From Rhodoblastus acidophilus (GTDB lineage: Bacteria > Pseudomonadota > Alphaproteobacteria > Rhizobiales > Beijerinckiaceae), in assembly GCF_009720655.1 (NCBI RefSeq), contig NZ_WNKS01000003.1, positions 310,001 to 374,000 of the forward strand: a stretch of DNA of 64,000 nucleotides, given 5' to 3'. Below, one piece after another: positions 7,961 to 17,129 of this stretch; the stretch's first letter is position 1, and each line of letters opens with the position of its first letter. Below the pieces are notes generated by a model, which saw nothing but the letters and a program-made list of their open reading frames with translations, was not told the origin of the DNA and did not search any database. Position numbers and translations under genes: made by a program.

Positions 7961-8773
7961 ATGACGGACGTTTCGCATCGCATTGTTCGCCACGACGCCC
8001 GCCATGAGGGCGTCGAAGCGATGTCCCTCGCCACAAATCACTGTTTTCCAAGGCATTCGCACGATGAATTCGGCCTGGGTCTGGTCACCTTCGGCGGCCA
8101 GCGCTCCTGGAGCGGACGCGGCTTTGTCGAAGCCCTTCCCGACGACCTGATTTCGGTCAATCCCGGCGAGATGCACGATGGCGCGCCTGTCGGGCGCGGC
8201 GCGCGCGGATGGCGCATGATCTATCTGCGCCCGGAAGTCCTTGGTTTCCTTGCGGAGGACCAGGGGACGGGTCCGTTTGAATTCGCCCGCCCGTCTTTCG
8301 CCGATGCGATCGCGAAGCGCCTGTTTTCCGAGCTGTTCGACGCGCTTGTCGCGCCGGAGGCGGAAGCGCTGGCGATCGACGAGCGAATGGTGGGTCTGTT
8401 CGGACATCTCGCGCGGAGTTGGAGCGCAAGCGCGCCGAGGCGCCGCGATCCGCCGCCCGCCGTCGCCCGTGCGGCGCGGAAAATCGACGACGATCCCACC
8501 GCCAAGGCCTCGCTGGCCGAACTGGCCGCGCTCGCCGGCGTCAGCCGCTACCAACTGCTGCGCGGCTTCGCGCGCCACATGGGCGCGACACCGCACGTCT
8601 ATCTCATGCAGCGGCGGGCGCTGCTGGCGCGCAGCCTGCTGCTGTCGGGCCTGTCGCCGGCTTGCGTCGCGGCGCAGGCCGGCTTCGCCGACCAGAGCCA
8701 TCTCACGCGCGTCTTCTTCCGGCATTTCTGCATGACGCCGGCCCGGTTTCAGGCGGCGCGCGGCGCCCGCTGA
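7961..8773 (+). CDS. AraC family transcriptional regulator
   Basis: A 270-residue regulator with an N-terminal cupin sensor domain (RHSHDEFGLGLV, DDLISVNPGEMHDG) and a C-terminal double helix-turn-helix: SLAELAALAGVSRYQLLRGF and CVAAQAGFADQSHLTRVFFR followed by TPARF. Ligand unknown. I use ATG 7961, which begins just before the sensor domain; the frame is open from 7880 and would overlap the upstream hydrolase gene. Located between the hydrolase and a methyltransferase, all on the plus strand. Confidence 0.88.
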   Translation: MTDVSHRIVRHDARHEGVEAMSLATNHCFPRHSHDEFGLGLVTFGGQRSWSGRGFVEALPDDLISVNPGEMHDGAPVGRGARGWRMIYLRPEVLGFLAEDQGTGPFEFARPSFADAIAKRLFSELFDALVAPEAEALAIDERMVGLFGHLARSWSASAPRRRDPPPAVARAARKIDDDPTAKASLAELAALAGVSRYQLLRGFARHMGATPHVYLMQRRALLARSLLLSGLSPACVAAQAGFADQSHLTRVFFRHFCMTPARFQAARGAR

Positions 8774-8841
8774 CGGACCTGCAATTTCGTTCAAGACGCG
8801 CGCGCGCCGGTCGGGCCATCCTGCTTGCGGAAGGAGGCCCC

Positions 8842-9651
8842 ATGACACGACCATATGTCCACGGCTACGACGCGGCGGAAATGCGCCGCCTGCTGGATCA
8901 GGCGGCGACGCTGGCCGATCTGCTGCATTTCGGCACCCATTATCCGCCCGGCGCCGAGGTGCTGGAGGCGGGATGCGGCGTCGGCGCGCAAACCGAGGCC
9001 CTGCTGCGGAACAGTCCCGGCGTGCGCCTGACCTGCATCGACGTTTCGCGGGACTCGCTCGAAAAGGCCCAGCAACGCGCGGAAGAGATGGGGTGCGCCG
9101 TCAATTTCCAGGTCGCGGACATTTTCGACCTTCCGTTCGCCGAAGCGTCCTTTGACCACGTCTTTCTGTGCTTTGTCCTGGAACATGGCGGCGATCCCGT
9201 CAAAGCCTTGCGCGCGCTCAAAAAAGTCCTGCGTCCGGGCGGGACGCTGACCGTGATCGAGGGCGATCACGGGTCGGCTCATTTTTGGCCGGACAGCGCC
9301 CATGCCCGCCGCGCGATCCAATGCCAGATCGCATTGCAGCGCCAAGCGGGCGGCGACGCCCGGATCGGGCGCAGGCTCTATCCGCTGCTCACGCAGGCCG
9401 GGTTTTCCGCGCCGGAGGTCACGCCGCGCATGGTCTATGTCGATGGTTCGAAGCCGCGTCTTGCCGATGGATTTACGCGCAACACCTTCGCGGCGATGAT
9501 CGAGGGCGTGCGCGCGCGGGCGATCGCGACGGGTCTGGCGTCGGCTGCGGATTTCGACCAGGGCGTCGCCGACCTCCATCGCACGACAGAACGGGATGGC
9601 GTGTTCTGCTACACTTTCTTCAAGGCCGTGGGCGTCAACACCGCGGAATGA
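8842..9651 (+). CDS. SAM-dependent methyltransferase (class I)
   Basis: A 269-residue class I methyltransferase. Motif I is VLEAGCGVGAQTE (about residues 40-52), followed by the acidic ribose-binding LTCIDVS, motif II-like VADIFDLPFAEASFDHVF and LRPGGTLTVIEGD. The C-terminal half (PEVTPRMVYVDGSKP...) would define substrate; it resembles enzymes annotated as UbiE-like but nothing ties it to quinones here. Start ATG 8842 has GGAGG six to seven bases upstream. It ends 9 bases before a decayed guaA fragment. Confidence 0.87.
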   Translation: MTRPYVHGYDAAEMRRLLDQAATLADLLHFGTHYPPGAEVLEAGCGVGAQTEALLRNSPGVRLTCIDVSRDSLEKAQQRAEEMGCAVNFQVADIFDLPFAEASFDHVFLCFVLEHGGDPVKALRALKKVLRPGGTLTVIEGDHGSAHFWPDSAHARRAIQCQIALQRQAGGDARIGRRLYPLLTQAGFSAPEVTPRMVYVDGSKPRLADGFTRNTFAAMIEGVRARAIATGLASAADFDQGVADLHRTTERDGVFCYTFFKAVGVNTAE

Positions 9652-9660
9652 GCGCCCCCT

Positions 9661-9747
9661 ACTCCCACGCACCCCCGGCGGTTTTGGGTCACGTCATACC
9701 CCCCCGGTTGCCCCGCTTGACCTCGTTGATGATCCGGGTCACGGCGC
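9661..9747 (-). pseudogene. Decayed copy of the guaA 3' end
   Basis: About 87 bases that align, in the same orientation, to the last codons of the intact guaA (about 10092-10183). Shared words include CCCGGCGGTTT, CTTGACCTC and TTGATGATCCGGGTC, with several substitutions and small indels that destroy the frame. It lies on the far side of the small yqaE-like gene, so that gene is bracketed by an intact and a decayed guaA end. Confidence 0.82.
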
Positions 9748-9803
9748 ACGGACGTGGTCGGTCGCATCCAGGTGACAACGAGCGCGCCGCATCGGCGCGT
9801 CAC

Positions 9804-9995
9804 TCACTTCTGCCCGAGCGCCTCTTCGATTTTCTTGTCGGTGTTATACTGGCTCAAGGCGTAAACAGCCCATATCGCCGCCGGCACCCAACCGATCAAG
9901 GTGAGTTGCAGGATCAGGCAGAGGAGGCCGGCAAAAGGCCTGCCAATGGTGAAGAATGTCAGCCAGGGCAGGATCAGGGCGATCAGCAAGCGCAT
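9804..9995 (-). CDS. YqaE/Pmp3 family small membrane protein
   Basis: A 63-residue protein with two transmembrane helices: LLIALILPWLTFFTIGRPF and LLCLILQLTLIGWVPAAIWA, ending VYALSQYNTDKKIEEALGQK. This matches the YqaE/Pmp3 family of stress-linked membrane proteolipids, whose bacterial role is not clear. Start at ATG 9995 is the family start; a longer frame to 10103 adds unrelated residues. It sits alone between the intact guaA and the decayed guaA end at 9661-9747. Confidence 0.85.
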   Translation of the reverse strand: MRLLIALILPWLTFFTIGRPFAGLLCLILQLTLIGWVPAAIWAVYALSQYNTDKKIEEALGQK

Positions 9996-10089
9996 ATGTT
10001 TGCTCTTTGAGACGAAGTGAATCGGACGAGCGGGAGCCCGCAAAAACGCAATTTTGCACTTATCGCCGCCTGACGCCAGCGAGCGAAAT

Positions 10090-11682
10090 TCACTCCCACT
10101 CAATCGTCCCCGGCGGTTTGGACGTCACATCATACACCACCCGGTTGACCCCCTTGACCTCATTGATGATCCGGGTCGCGGCGCGGCCCAGAAACGCCAT
10201 GTCATAGGGATAAAAATCCGCCGTCATGCCATCCACGGAGGTCACGGCGCGCAGGGCGCAAACGTGATCATAGGTGCGGCCGTCGCCCATCACGCCCACG
10301 GTGCGCACCGGCAGCAGCACCGCAAACGCCTGCCAGATCACGTCATACAGCCCGGCCTTGCGGATTTCGTCGAGATAGATCGCATCCGCCTTGCGCAAAA
10401 TGTCGAGCTTTTCGCGGGTCACGCCGCCGGGGCAGCGGATGGCGAGGCCGGGACCGGGGAACGGGTGCCGCCCGACAAACGCCTCAGGCAACCCAAGCTC
10501 GCGGCCCAAGGCGCGCACTTCGTCCTTAAAAAGTTCGCGAAGCGGCTCGACCAGCTTCATGTTCATGCGCGCGGGCAGACCGCCGACATTGTGGTGGCTC
10601 TTGATGGTCACCGAAGGGCCGCCGGTAAAGCTGACGCTCTCGATCACGTCGGGATAAAGCGTGCCCTGCGCCAAGAATTCCGGCGCGCCCTTGCCGTCCG
10701 CCGCGATCTTTTTCGCTTCGGCCTCAAAGGTCTCGATGAACAGCCGGCCGATGGTTTTCCGTTTGGTCTCGGGATCGGCCTCGCCTTCCAGCGCGCCGAT
10801 AAAAAGGTCCTGGGCCTGAACATGGACCAGCGGAATGTTGTAATGGTCGCGGAACAAGCGCACCACCTCTTCCGCCTCGCCCATGCGCAACAGACCGTGG
10901 TCGACGAACACGCAGGTCACCCGCTCGCCGATGGCCTCGTGAATCAACACGGCGGCAACAGAGGAATCCACGCCGCCGGAGAGCCCGCACAGCACCCGGC
11001 CCTGCCCCACCTGCTCCCGGATCGCCTTGACCGCCTCGCCGCGAAACGCCGCCATGGTCCAGTCGGACTTCAGGCCCGCAACCTTGTGCACGAAATTCGC
11101 CAGCAATTTCGCCCCGTCGGGGGTGTGGGCGACCTCCGGATGGAACTGGGTGGTAAAAATTTTTCGAGACTCATCGGAGGCGATGGCGAAGGGGGCGTTT
11201 TCGCTGCGCGCCTTGACGGTGAAACCGTCCGGCAATTTGGTCACGCGGTCGCCATGGCTCATCCACACCTGATGGCGCTCGCCCTTTTGCCACAGACCGT
11301 CGAACAGCGCGCTGTCCTCGATCACCTCGACTTCGGCGCGGCCGAATTCGGCGTGATGACCGCCTTCCACCGCCCCACCCATCTGCGCGGCGATGGTCTG
11401 CTGGCCATAGCAAATGGCGAGAATCGGCAGACCCGACTCCAGAATTTTTTTCGGCGCGCGCGGCGAGCCCGCCTCGGTCACCGAAGCCGGGCCGCCCGAG
11501 AGAATGACGGCGCCGGGCTTGATGGCGTCGAAAACCTTTTCCGCCGACTGGAACGGCGCGATTTCACAGTAAACCCCGGCCTCGCGCACCCGCCGTGCAA
11601 TCAATTGCGTCACCTGCGAACCGAAATCGACAATGAGCGCCTTGTCGTGGCGCCGGAGAATGTCTTCGTGCAGGTCGGTCAT
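10090..11682 (-). CDS. guaA: GMP synthase (glutamine-hydrolysing)
   Basis: A 530-residue full-length GuaA, converting XMP, glutamine and ATP to GMP in the cytoplasm. The N-terminal class I amidotransferase domain has the nucleophile in ILAICYGQQ and the His in QFHPEVAHT. The ATP-pyrophosphatase domain has the P-loop [11 protein letters not shown]. The C-terminal dimerisation domain ends PPGTIEWE. Start at ATG 11682 gives the usual N-terminus; the frame is open to 11781. The 3' end of guaA is a known integration target for mobile elements in other bacteria, relevant to the decayed copy at 9661-9747. Confidence 0.97.
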   Translation of the reverse strand: MTDLHEDILRRHDKALIVDFGSQVTQLIARRVREAGVYCEIAPFQSAEKVFDAIKPGAVILSGGPASVTEAGSPRAPKKILESGLPILAICYGQQTIAAQMGGAVEGGHHAEFGRAEVEVIEDSALFDGLWQKGERHQVWMSHGDRVTKLPDGFTVKARSENAPFAIASDESRKIFTTQFHPEVAHTPDGAKLLANFVHKVAGLKSDWTMAAFRGEAVKAIREQVGQGRVLCGLSGGVDSSVAAVLIHEAIGERVTCVFVDHGLLRMGEAEEVVRLFRDHYNIPLVHVQAQDLFIGALEGEADPETKRKTIGRLFIETFEAEAKKIAADGKGAPEFLAQGTLYPDVIESVSFTGGPSVTIKSHHNVGGLPARMNMKLVEPLRELFKDEVRALGRELGLPEAFVGRHPFPGPGLAIRCPGGVTREKLDILRKADAIYLDEIRKAGLYDVIWQAFAVLLPVRTVGVMGDGRTYDHVCALRAVTSVDGMTADFYPYDMAFLGRAATRIINEVKGVNRVVYDVTSKPPGTIEWE

Positions 11683-12181
11683 GATGATCCCTTGGCGGCG
11701 CCGGAAACGCGGCAGCAGGCCGGCCGGCGCGAGGTTTTCGCTGGTTGCGCTCGAATTAAGCGAAAGGGACGCGCCACGCAAGGTTTGGGGCCAAGGGACG
11801 AAGCGGCAGCGCGGCGCGAATCAAGCCGTGCGGGAGCATGGTCTTTGCTGTCACTGATACAAATCGATTTTTTTGTCAGAAATACCGTTGCGGCAGATGG
11901 ACAAGCCAATTTTCTTCAACTAACGTGCGCTCACCGTCGAGATGACGGCCCGCAGCCGAAAAATCGGCGTGGTGCTCGAGTCCAAGTCGTGGGAGGACGT
12001 CAGGCAACCGGAATATGCGTCAGAATTCATCTCGGGGAGAGACCAGTTTCGGCATATTTCGGCCTTGGCAGGACAAGGCGAGGCAGAGCGGAAAAGCGGC
12101 AAGCTTTTCCGCTCTATCATTTTCGAACGTCCGTCATTTTGACATCTGGCGGTTGCCTGGACCTTGCCAAGGCGGCGCGGA
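11683..12181. other. Non-coding gap between tgt and guaA
   Basis: 499 bases with no convincing gene. It carries a perfect 13-bp inverted repeat at 12085-12115 (separate entry) and an AT-richer patch at 11850-11930 that could hold the guaA promoter. Confidence 0.5.
12085..12115. terminator. 13-bp perfect hairpin after tgt
   Basis: AGAGCGGAAAAGC / GCTTTTCCGCTCT with a 5-base loop, 67 bases beyond the tgt stop. On the plus strand ATCATTTT follows; on the minus strand, the direction of tgt, there is no T-run. It may act as a terminator or as an mRNA 3'-end stabiliser. Confidence 0.5.
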
Positions 12182-13309
12182 TCAGCCGGGGTCCCCGGCG
12201 CGATCCCAGTTCGCCCTCACCTCCGCCCGATAGTCGGCGTAGCGACCCGCCGCGATCGCCTCGCGCGCGCCGGCCATGAGGTCCTGGTAATAGGCCAGGT
12301 TGACCCAGGTCAGCAGCATCATCCCCAAAATTTCCTGGCAGCGCACGAGATGGTGCAAATAAGCGCGCGAAAAATCGCGCGCCGCCGGACATGAGCTGGT
12401 CGGATCGAGCGGACGCGGGTCGTCGGCGTGGCGCGCGTTTTTCAGATTGATCTTGCCCCAGCGCGTATAGGCGAGGCCGTGGCGGCCGGCGCGGGTCGGC
12501 ATGACGCAATCGAACATGTCGATGCCGCGCGCCACGGATTCGAGCAGGTCGTCGGGCGTCCCCACGCCCATCAAATAATGCGGCTTGTGCTCGGGCAGAT
12601 GCGCCATGACCGTCTCGATCATGGCGAGCATCACCTCCTGCGGTTCGCCGACGGCGAGGCCGCCGACCGCCAGCCCCTGGAAATCCATCTCCGCCAGGGC
12701 CTTGGCGCTTTCGATGCGCAGGTCGCGCTCGGCCCCGCCCTGAACGATGCCGAAACAGCCGCGCCCGGGTTGCGCGCCAAACGCTTTTCGCGAGCGCTCC
12801 GCCCAGCGCAGGCTGAGCCGCATGGCGCGCTCGGCCTCCTCGTGCGAACAGGGCAGTCTGACGCATTCGTCGAATTGCATCTGGATGTCGGAGCCGAGCA
12901 GCCGCTGAATCTCCATCGAGCGCTCGGGCGTCAACTGGTGGCGCGAACCGTCGATATGCGACTGGAAGGTGACCCCGGTTTCGTCGAGTTTTCGCAGCTT
13001 CGACAGCGACATCACCTGGAAGCCGCCGGAATCCGTCAAAATATTGTGCGGCCAGTTCATGAACCGGTGCAACCCGCCGAGTTCGGCGACGCGCTCCGCG
13101 CCGGGGCGCAGCATCAGGTGATAGACGTTGCCAAGCACCACATCGGCCCCGAGGTCGCGCACCTGGCCGGGATACATGGCCTTGACCGTCGCCGCCGTGC
13201 CCACCGGCATGAAGGCGGGGGTTCTGATCACGCCGCGCGGCGTCAAAATTTCGCCAAGGCGGGCGCCGCCGTCGCGGGCGCGCAGGGTGAAGCGGAAGGC
13301 GTCTGTCAA
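12182..13309 (-). CDS. tgt: tRNA-guanine transglycosylase lacking most zinc ligands
   Basis: A 375-residue Tgt, exchanging guanine 34 of target tRNAs for preQ1. Catalytic parts are intact: [10 protein letters not shown] (base Asp93), [18 protein letters not shown] (nucleophile Asp267) and the tRNA-binding C-terminus. The structural zinc site is not: the usual CxCxxC...H is read here as SSCPAA (Ser305, Cys307, Ala310) and TWVNL (Val336), so only one of four ligands remains. The start is TTG 13309, which begins the family N-terminus (M)TDAFRFTL; no ATG fits and the ribosome site is weak. It ends upstream of guaA, with queA farther along on the same strand. Confidence 0.93.
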   Translation of the reverse strand: MTDAFRFTLRARDGGARLGEILTPRGVIRTPAFMPVGTAATVKAMYPGQVRDLGADVVLGNVYHLMLRPGAERVAELGGLHRFMNWPHNILTDSGGFQVMSLSKLRKLDETGVTFQSHIDGSRHQLTPERSMEIQRLLGSDIQMQFDECVRLPCSHEEAERAMRLSLRWAERSRKAFGAQPGRGCFGIVQGGAERDLRIESAKALAEMDFQGLAVGGLAVGEPQEVMLAMIETVMAHLPEHKPHYLMGVGTPDDLLESVARGIDMFDCVMPTRAGRHGLAYTRWGKINLKNARHADDPRPLDPTSSCPAARDFSRAYLHHLVRCQEILGMMLLTWVNLAYYQDLMAGAREAIAAGRYADYRAEVRANWDRAGDPG

Positions 13310-13867
13310 TGGATGGCTCGACCAGGGAGGAGAAACGTCCCTTCTCCCCTTGCGGGAGAAGGTGGCTCGCGCCCGTCTTTCGACAGGCTATGGCCGCGAG
13401 ACGGATGAGGGGTGAGACAAACCCCTGATCCGGCGCTGACGCGCCACCCTCTCCCGCAAGGAGAGAAGGCAGAAACGCCACAAGGCAGGCGTGGAGGCCG
13501 CTTGTCAAGGTGAAGGCAAGCGATGGGCCGCCAGCCCTGCATTTTTTCAACGCACGTGCAACGAATTGGCGCAAACGCCCACGACAGGCGCCCCCCGCCG
13601 CCGCCTGCGGGTCGCAGGGCCCGTCGCGTCCACAGCCCCCCTGTGCGCTCCCTCTCGCCTGTGTTTCTTGACCAATCCCGCGTCGCGCGATTCGCCGTAA
13701 CCGTCGCGAAAGGCTTCATCTTCCGGCGTCAAGTCCGTAAAAACCACAATGCCCGTAGCGCGCAGTTTAAGCGAATGTTGGCACATCGGCCGTACGGTCA
13801 CCGCGGTCCGGGCGGTGCGGTGAAGTCTTGCGTCCGAGCACAAGTCCGGAAGCAAGGAATATTCCTC
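13310..13867. other. Repeat-bearing intergenic region
   Basis: 558 bases between the divergent tgt and an unknown protein gene. The tgt-proximal part is filled by the palindromic repeat at 13339-13470; the rest contains no gene I can support. Confidence 0.5.
13339..13470. repeat. Dispersed intergenic repeat (CCTTCTCCC... family), inverted pair
   Basis: Left unit: CCCTTCTCCCCTTGCGGGA hairpin, then ...CGCGAGACGGATGAGGGG to 13413. Right unit, inverted: CCCCTGATCCG...CCACCCTCTCCCGCAAGGAGAGAAGG to 13470. The same unit occurs at 20165-20224. Such hairpin pairs are widespread between genes in Rhizobiales. Confidence 0.75.
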
Positions 13868-14368
13868 ATGACGACACTGATCACACGAGTTTACGCCTCC
13901 GAGAGCAGCGCCCGCGCCGCAGTGACCGCTCTCAAGGCCAAGTACGACGCCGACCGCATCGCCATGGACAGCAAGTCCGTGAAGGGCAAGACGGTCGTGA
14001 CCTTCCGCGCCGAATTTGGAACCGCCGTCCCCGCCGCCAAGATTCTCGACGCCCACAAGCCGGTCTCCGGCTCCGAGGCCACCGAGTCCAACGGCGCGAA
14101 GGGGCGCGGCTCCGTCGGCCTCTCGCGCTTCCTCGACCTTCCCGAACTCTTCCGCCACGAGACCCGGACCGAGCTGATCAACGCCCCGACGGCATTTTCC
14201 GACGCTTTTGCCTTGCCGGTGCTGTCGAAAATGAAGCCCAAGGTCGAACTGATGAACGATCCCACGCCGCTGTCGCGGGCCTTCAACCTTCCGGTGATCA
14301 GCAACAAAAAGCCCGACGTCAAGCTTCTGGACTGGAAGCCCGACAACCACCTGCTGATTCGCAAGTAA
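13868..14368 (+). CDS. Unknown protein with internal repeats
   Basis: A 166-residue protein that I do not recognise. The N-terminal ~70 residues look like a small alpha/beta domain (TLITRVYASESSARAAVTAL, then KGKTVVTFRAEFG). The C-terminal third is two imperfect ~25-residue repeats: TELINAPTAFSDAFALPVLS-KMKP and VELMNDPTPLSRAFNLPVIS-NKKP, followed by a third truncated unit (DVKLLDWKPDN). No signal peptide. ATG 13868 is preferred because it starts the coherent N-terminal domain; AAGGAA precedes it. A stable hairpin follows the stop. Confidence 0.68.
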   Translation: MTTLITRVYASESSARAAVTALKAKYDADRIAMDSKSVKGKTVVTFRAEFGTAVPAAKILDAHKPVSGSEATESNGAKGRGSVGLSRFLDLPELFRHETRTELINAPTAFSDAFALPVLSKMKPKVELMNDPTPLSRAFNLPVISNKKPDVKLLDWKPDNHLLIRK

Positions 14369-14386
14369 CGCCGCGCTCGCCGGCCG

Positions 14387-14412
14387 CCGCGCCGTTTCAG
14401 GAAACGGCGCGG
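14387..14412 (+). terminator. Hairpin terminator candidate
   Basis: 12-bp arms CCGCGCCGTTTC / GAAACGGCGCGG, 19 bases after the stop at 14368. No T-run follows. Confidence 0.45.
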
Positions 14413-14445
14413 CCGCTTGGGCTTCGATTCCCGAGGCCGCACCCG

Positions 14446-14718
14446 TTGCGACGCAAACCCTTTTCCCGCCTGTCAGCCGCCCTCGCCTTCGCCCCAGCCG
14501 CGCTCGCCCTCTTGGCGACGCAAATGGCGCATGCGGAAGTCCATTTCGGCCGAAACGTCTTCATCGGCGGCCACGACGTCTCCCACCAGACTTTTAACCG
14601 TCACCGCCGCGGCGAATACCATCGGTACAACAAGCAGCCGCGCCCCGCCGGCTGCGTCTGGCGACGCAACGGCGACGGTTCGCGGACAAAAGTCTGCCGC
14701 TTCAAAACCCTGCGCTGA
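14446..14718 (+). CDS. Small secreted basic protein
   Basis: A 90-residue protein with a TTG start at 14446, chosen because it opens a good signal peptide (MRRKPFSRLSAALAFAPAAL..AHA) and GAGG lies about 12 bases upstream. The mature ~60 residues are Arg/His/Tyr-rich (RHRRGEYHRYNKQP) with two cysteines (AGCVWRRNGDG, TKVCRF) that could form one disulfide. Its stop is one base from the end of the convergent der gene. Family not recognised. Confidence 0.6.
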   Translation: MRRKPFSRLSAALAFAPAALALLATQMAHAEVHFGRNVFIGGHDVSHQTFNRHRRGEYHRYNKQPRPAGCVWRRNGDGSRTKVCRFKTLR

Positions 14719-14719
14719 A

Positions 14720-16126
14720 CTACCGTTTCTTGCGGGCGTAAGGGTTCTCGCCCTGTTTCAGCGTCAGGCGGATGGGCGTTCCCGGCAGCGCAAACGTCTG
14801 CCGCAGCCCGTTCATCAGGAAGCGGCGATATGAGTCCGGCAGCTCGTCGAGCTGGTTGCCGAAAATGACGAAATGCGGCGGCCGCGCCTTGGGCTGGGTG
14901 ATGTAGCGGATTTTGATGCGCCGCCCCGCCACGGCCGGCGGCGGGTTCTGGTCGATCACCCCTTCCAGCCAGCGGTTGAGCCGCCCCGTCGACAGGCGCT
15001 TGTTCCACACCTCATGCGCGGAGAGGATCGCGCCCATCAGCGCGTCGAGACCGCCGCCATTGGCGCCGGAGACCGGCATGACCGGCGCGCCGCGCACCTG
15101 AGGCAGCAGACGCGCGGCCTCCTCGCGCAGGGTGACGATATGCGCCTTGTCTTCGATCAGGTCCCATTTGTTCAGACCGATCACCAGCGCCCGCCCCTCG
15201 CGCGCCACCAGATCGACAATGGTCAAATCCTGCTTTTCGAAGGGAATGGTGGCGTCGAGCAGGACGACCACCACTTCGGCGAAGCGGATGGCCCGCAACG
15301 CGTCGGCGGCGGCGAGTTTTTCAAGCTTCTCCTCGACCTTGGCGCGCTTGCGCAGCCCGGCCGTGTCAAAAATCTTCAGCCGCCGCTCGGCGTTTTTTCC
15401 CTGCCAGAGGTAATCGACGCTGATGGAATCGCGGGTGATGCCGGCCTCGGGCCCGGTGAGCAGTCGCTCCTCGCCGAGCAGCCGGTTGATGAGCGTCGAT
15501 TTGCCGGCATTGGGCCGCCCCACCACGGCGATGCGCAGCGGTTTTGTCGGGTCGAGTTCGCTGCCCTCCTCGTCGTCGGCGAGCACCAGCCTTTCGCGCA
15601 CCTCGTCATCGTCGTCGGAAAGCTGCGTGGCTTCGGGCAGCGCCGTCAGCAGGCACGAAAAAAGCTCGGCAAAGCCATCGCCATGCTCGGCGGACAGCGC
15701 GACGGGATCGCCCAACCCCAGGTCGAACCCCTCGTAGGCCCCGGCCTCGCCGACGCGCCCCTCGGCCTTGTTGGCGATCAGGATCACCGGCTTTCCCGCG
15801 CGGCGGACGAGGGCGGCGAAATGGCGGTCTTCCGGCGTCACCCCGGCGCGGGCGTCCATGACGAAGAACACCGCGTCGGCGTCGTCGATGGCGGCTTCGG
15901 TCTGGGCGCGCATGCGGCCCGACAGCGAGGCCTGATCGCTCTCCTCCAGCCCCGCCGTGTCGATGACCGTGAAATTCAGGTCGCCGAGCTTGGCGTCTCC
16001 GGCGCGACGGTCGCGGGTCACCCCGGGCTGGTCGTCGACCAGCGCCAGCTTCTTGCCGACGAGACGGTTGAACAGGGTCGATTTGCCGACATTGGGCCGG
16101 CCGATGATGGCGACGGTGAAGGTCAT
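14720..16126 (-). CDS. der: Ribosome-assembly GTPase Der (EngA)
   Basis: A 468-residue GTPase with two tandem G domains and a C-terminal KH-like domain, acting in 50S subunit maturation. First G1 is [12 protein letters not shown] with DTAG in [11 protein letters not shown]; second G1 is [12 protein letters not shown] with [13 protein letters not shown] and NKWDLI. The C-terminal part [20 protein letters not shown] is the KH-like domain. ATG 16126 is the family start; the frame continues to 16201 only through an intergenic repeat. Upstream is a YfgM-like gene; no bamB lies between them. Confidence 0.96.
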   Translation of the reverse strand: MTFTVAIIGRPNVGKSTLFNRLVGKKLALVDDQPGVTRDRRAGDAKLGDLNFTVIDTAGLEESDQASLSGRMRAQTEAAIDDADAVFFVMDARAGVTPEDRHFAALVRRAGKPVILIANKAEGRVGEAGAYEGFDLGLGDPVALSAEHGDGFAELFSCLLTALPEATQLSDDDDEVRERLVLADDEEGSELDPTKPLRIAVVGRPNAGKSTLINRLLGEERLLTGPEAGITRDSISVDYLWQGKNAERRLKIFDTAGLRKRAKVEEKLEKLAAADALRAIRFAEVVVVLLDATIPFEKQDLTIVDLVAREGRALVIGLNKWDLIEDKAHIVTLREEAARLLPQVRGAPVMPVSGANGGGLDALMGAILSAHEVWNKRLSTGRLNRWLEGVIDQNPPPAVAGRRIKIRYITQPKARPPHFVIFGNQLDELPDSYRRFLMNGLRQTFALPGTPIRLTLKQGENPYARKKR

Positions 16127-16154
16127 TACGATACGAGCGATCCGGGACCGCCCT

Positions 16155-16260
16155 CTCCTTCGAGACGCCTGCTGCGCAGGCTCCTCAGGATGAGGGCTCA
16201 TTGGATAGAGAGAAACCCCTCATGGTGAGGAGGCGCCGCAAGCGCCGTCTCGAACCATGG
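16155..16260. repeat. Intergenic palindromic repeat (CGAGACG...TCCTCAGGATGAGG family)
   Basis: Two inverted halves: CGAGACGCCTGCTGCGCAGG with CTCCTCAGGATGAGG, then CCCCTCATGGTGAGGAGG with CGCCGCAAGCGCCGTCTCG. This form of element is common between genes in Bradyrhizobium/Methylocystis-type genomes. It fills the der/YfgM gap. Confidence 0.65.
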
Positions 16261-16279
16261 CTATCAAAACGAAGCTTTG

Positions 16280-16942
16280 TCACTTCTTTTCAGGCGCCGC
16301 CTTGCCGCCGCCGCGCGCCAGCGAAGCCAGGGCTTCCGCGCGCTGGCGCATGGAGGCCGGCGTCTGGGGATCGACGATGAGCTGGTCGAGCAGCCGGCCG
16401 GCCTCCTCGAACGCGCCGCGCTTGAGCGCCGCCAGCGCCAGAATTTCGCGCGCGGAATAGCGGAACGGGCCGTTGAGCAGCGGGCCCAGGCGGTTTTCCA
16501 GTTCGGCCTTGTCGGCGTCGTCGGCGCGCAGCAGGCCGGCGCGCAGCCGCGCCGCGTCCTGCAGCAGCGGCGGAACTTTGGCGTCGGTGGCGATGGTTTC
16601 GAACACCTTGACCGCGCCGGGACGGTCGATGAGGCTTTGCTCCTGCGCGGCGCGCAGCAAGGCGAGGGCGCGCACGCCGGGCGCGGAGTCCTTGGCCAGC
16701 GCCTCGAACGCGGCCTCGGCCTCGGCGGGTTTTTGCGCGCGGGCCAGCTCCTGGGCCGCCATGAATTTGGCGCCGGCGGCCTCGGCGGCGACGGTCTTCT
16801 GGTGCTGCAGATAAGTGTAGGCGGCCGTGCCGAGCACGATGGCCGCCGCCGCGCCATAGACGACGATGGAATATTTCGCCCAGCTCTTGTTCAGCTTCTC
16901 GTTGCGAACGTCTTCGTCGACTTCGCTGAAAATGTCGGCCAT
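16280..16942 (-). CDS. YfgM-like tetratricopeptide membrane protein
   Basis: A 220-residue protein with a short cytoplasmic N-terminus (MADIFSEVDEDVRNEKLNKS), one transmembrane helix (SIVVYGAAAAIVLGTAAYTYL) and a periplasmic helical TPR-like domain rich in Ala, typical of the TPR_21/YfgM family. YfgM works with SecYEG and periplasmic chaperones such as PpiD; a ppiD gene is present at 58.8 kb. The position just upstream of der matches enterobacterial yfgM-bamB-der, but bamB is missing here and a repeat occupies the gap. Confidence 0.85.
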   Translation of the reverse strand: MADIFSEVDEDVRNEKLNKSWAKYSIVVYGAAAAIVLGTAAYTYLQHQKTVAAEAAGAKFMAAQELARAQKPAEAEAAFEALAKDSAPGVRALALLRAAQEQSLIDRPGAVKVFETIATDAKVPPLLQDAARLRAGLLRADDADKAELENRLGPLLNGPFRYSAREILALAALKRGAFEEAGRLLDQLIVDPQTPASMRQRAEALASLARGGGKAAPEKK

Positions 16943-17129
16943 CGCCCTAAACCCCTGTTTGTGGCGTCAGCGATTAGCACGCCGGTCGGCAAGTTTCCAG
17001 CCGATCGGCCTGCGCCGCCTCCGGCGCGCTTTCGTCAGGAAATCTTCCCCGGATTTCCGGGAGCAAGAGCCGAAAAACTCGGGAGTCTTTGCAATTTCGG
17101 CGCATGTTCGCGCGTGCTACAAACTTCCT

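Noticed and set aside
10054-12279. 741-codon plus-strand frame across guaA
   Set aside because: Antisense shadow of guaA with His/Arg/Gly-rich low-quality composition and no domain.
13339-13470. CRISPR-like array from repeated hairpins
   Set aside because: Only two inverted units, no regular spacers and no cas genes; it is an intergenic palindrome repeat.
12117-13574. Longer gene reading over tgt on the minus strand in another frame
   Set aside because: Frame shadow; the tgt frame has complete catalytic motifs.
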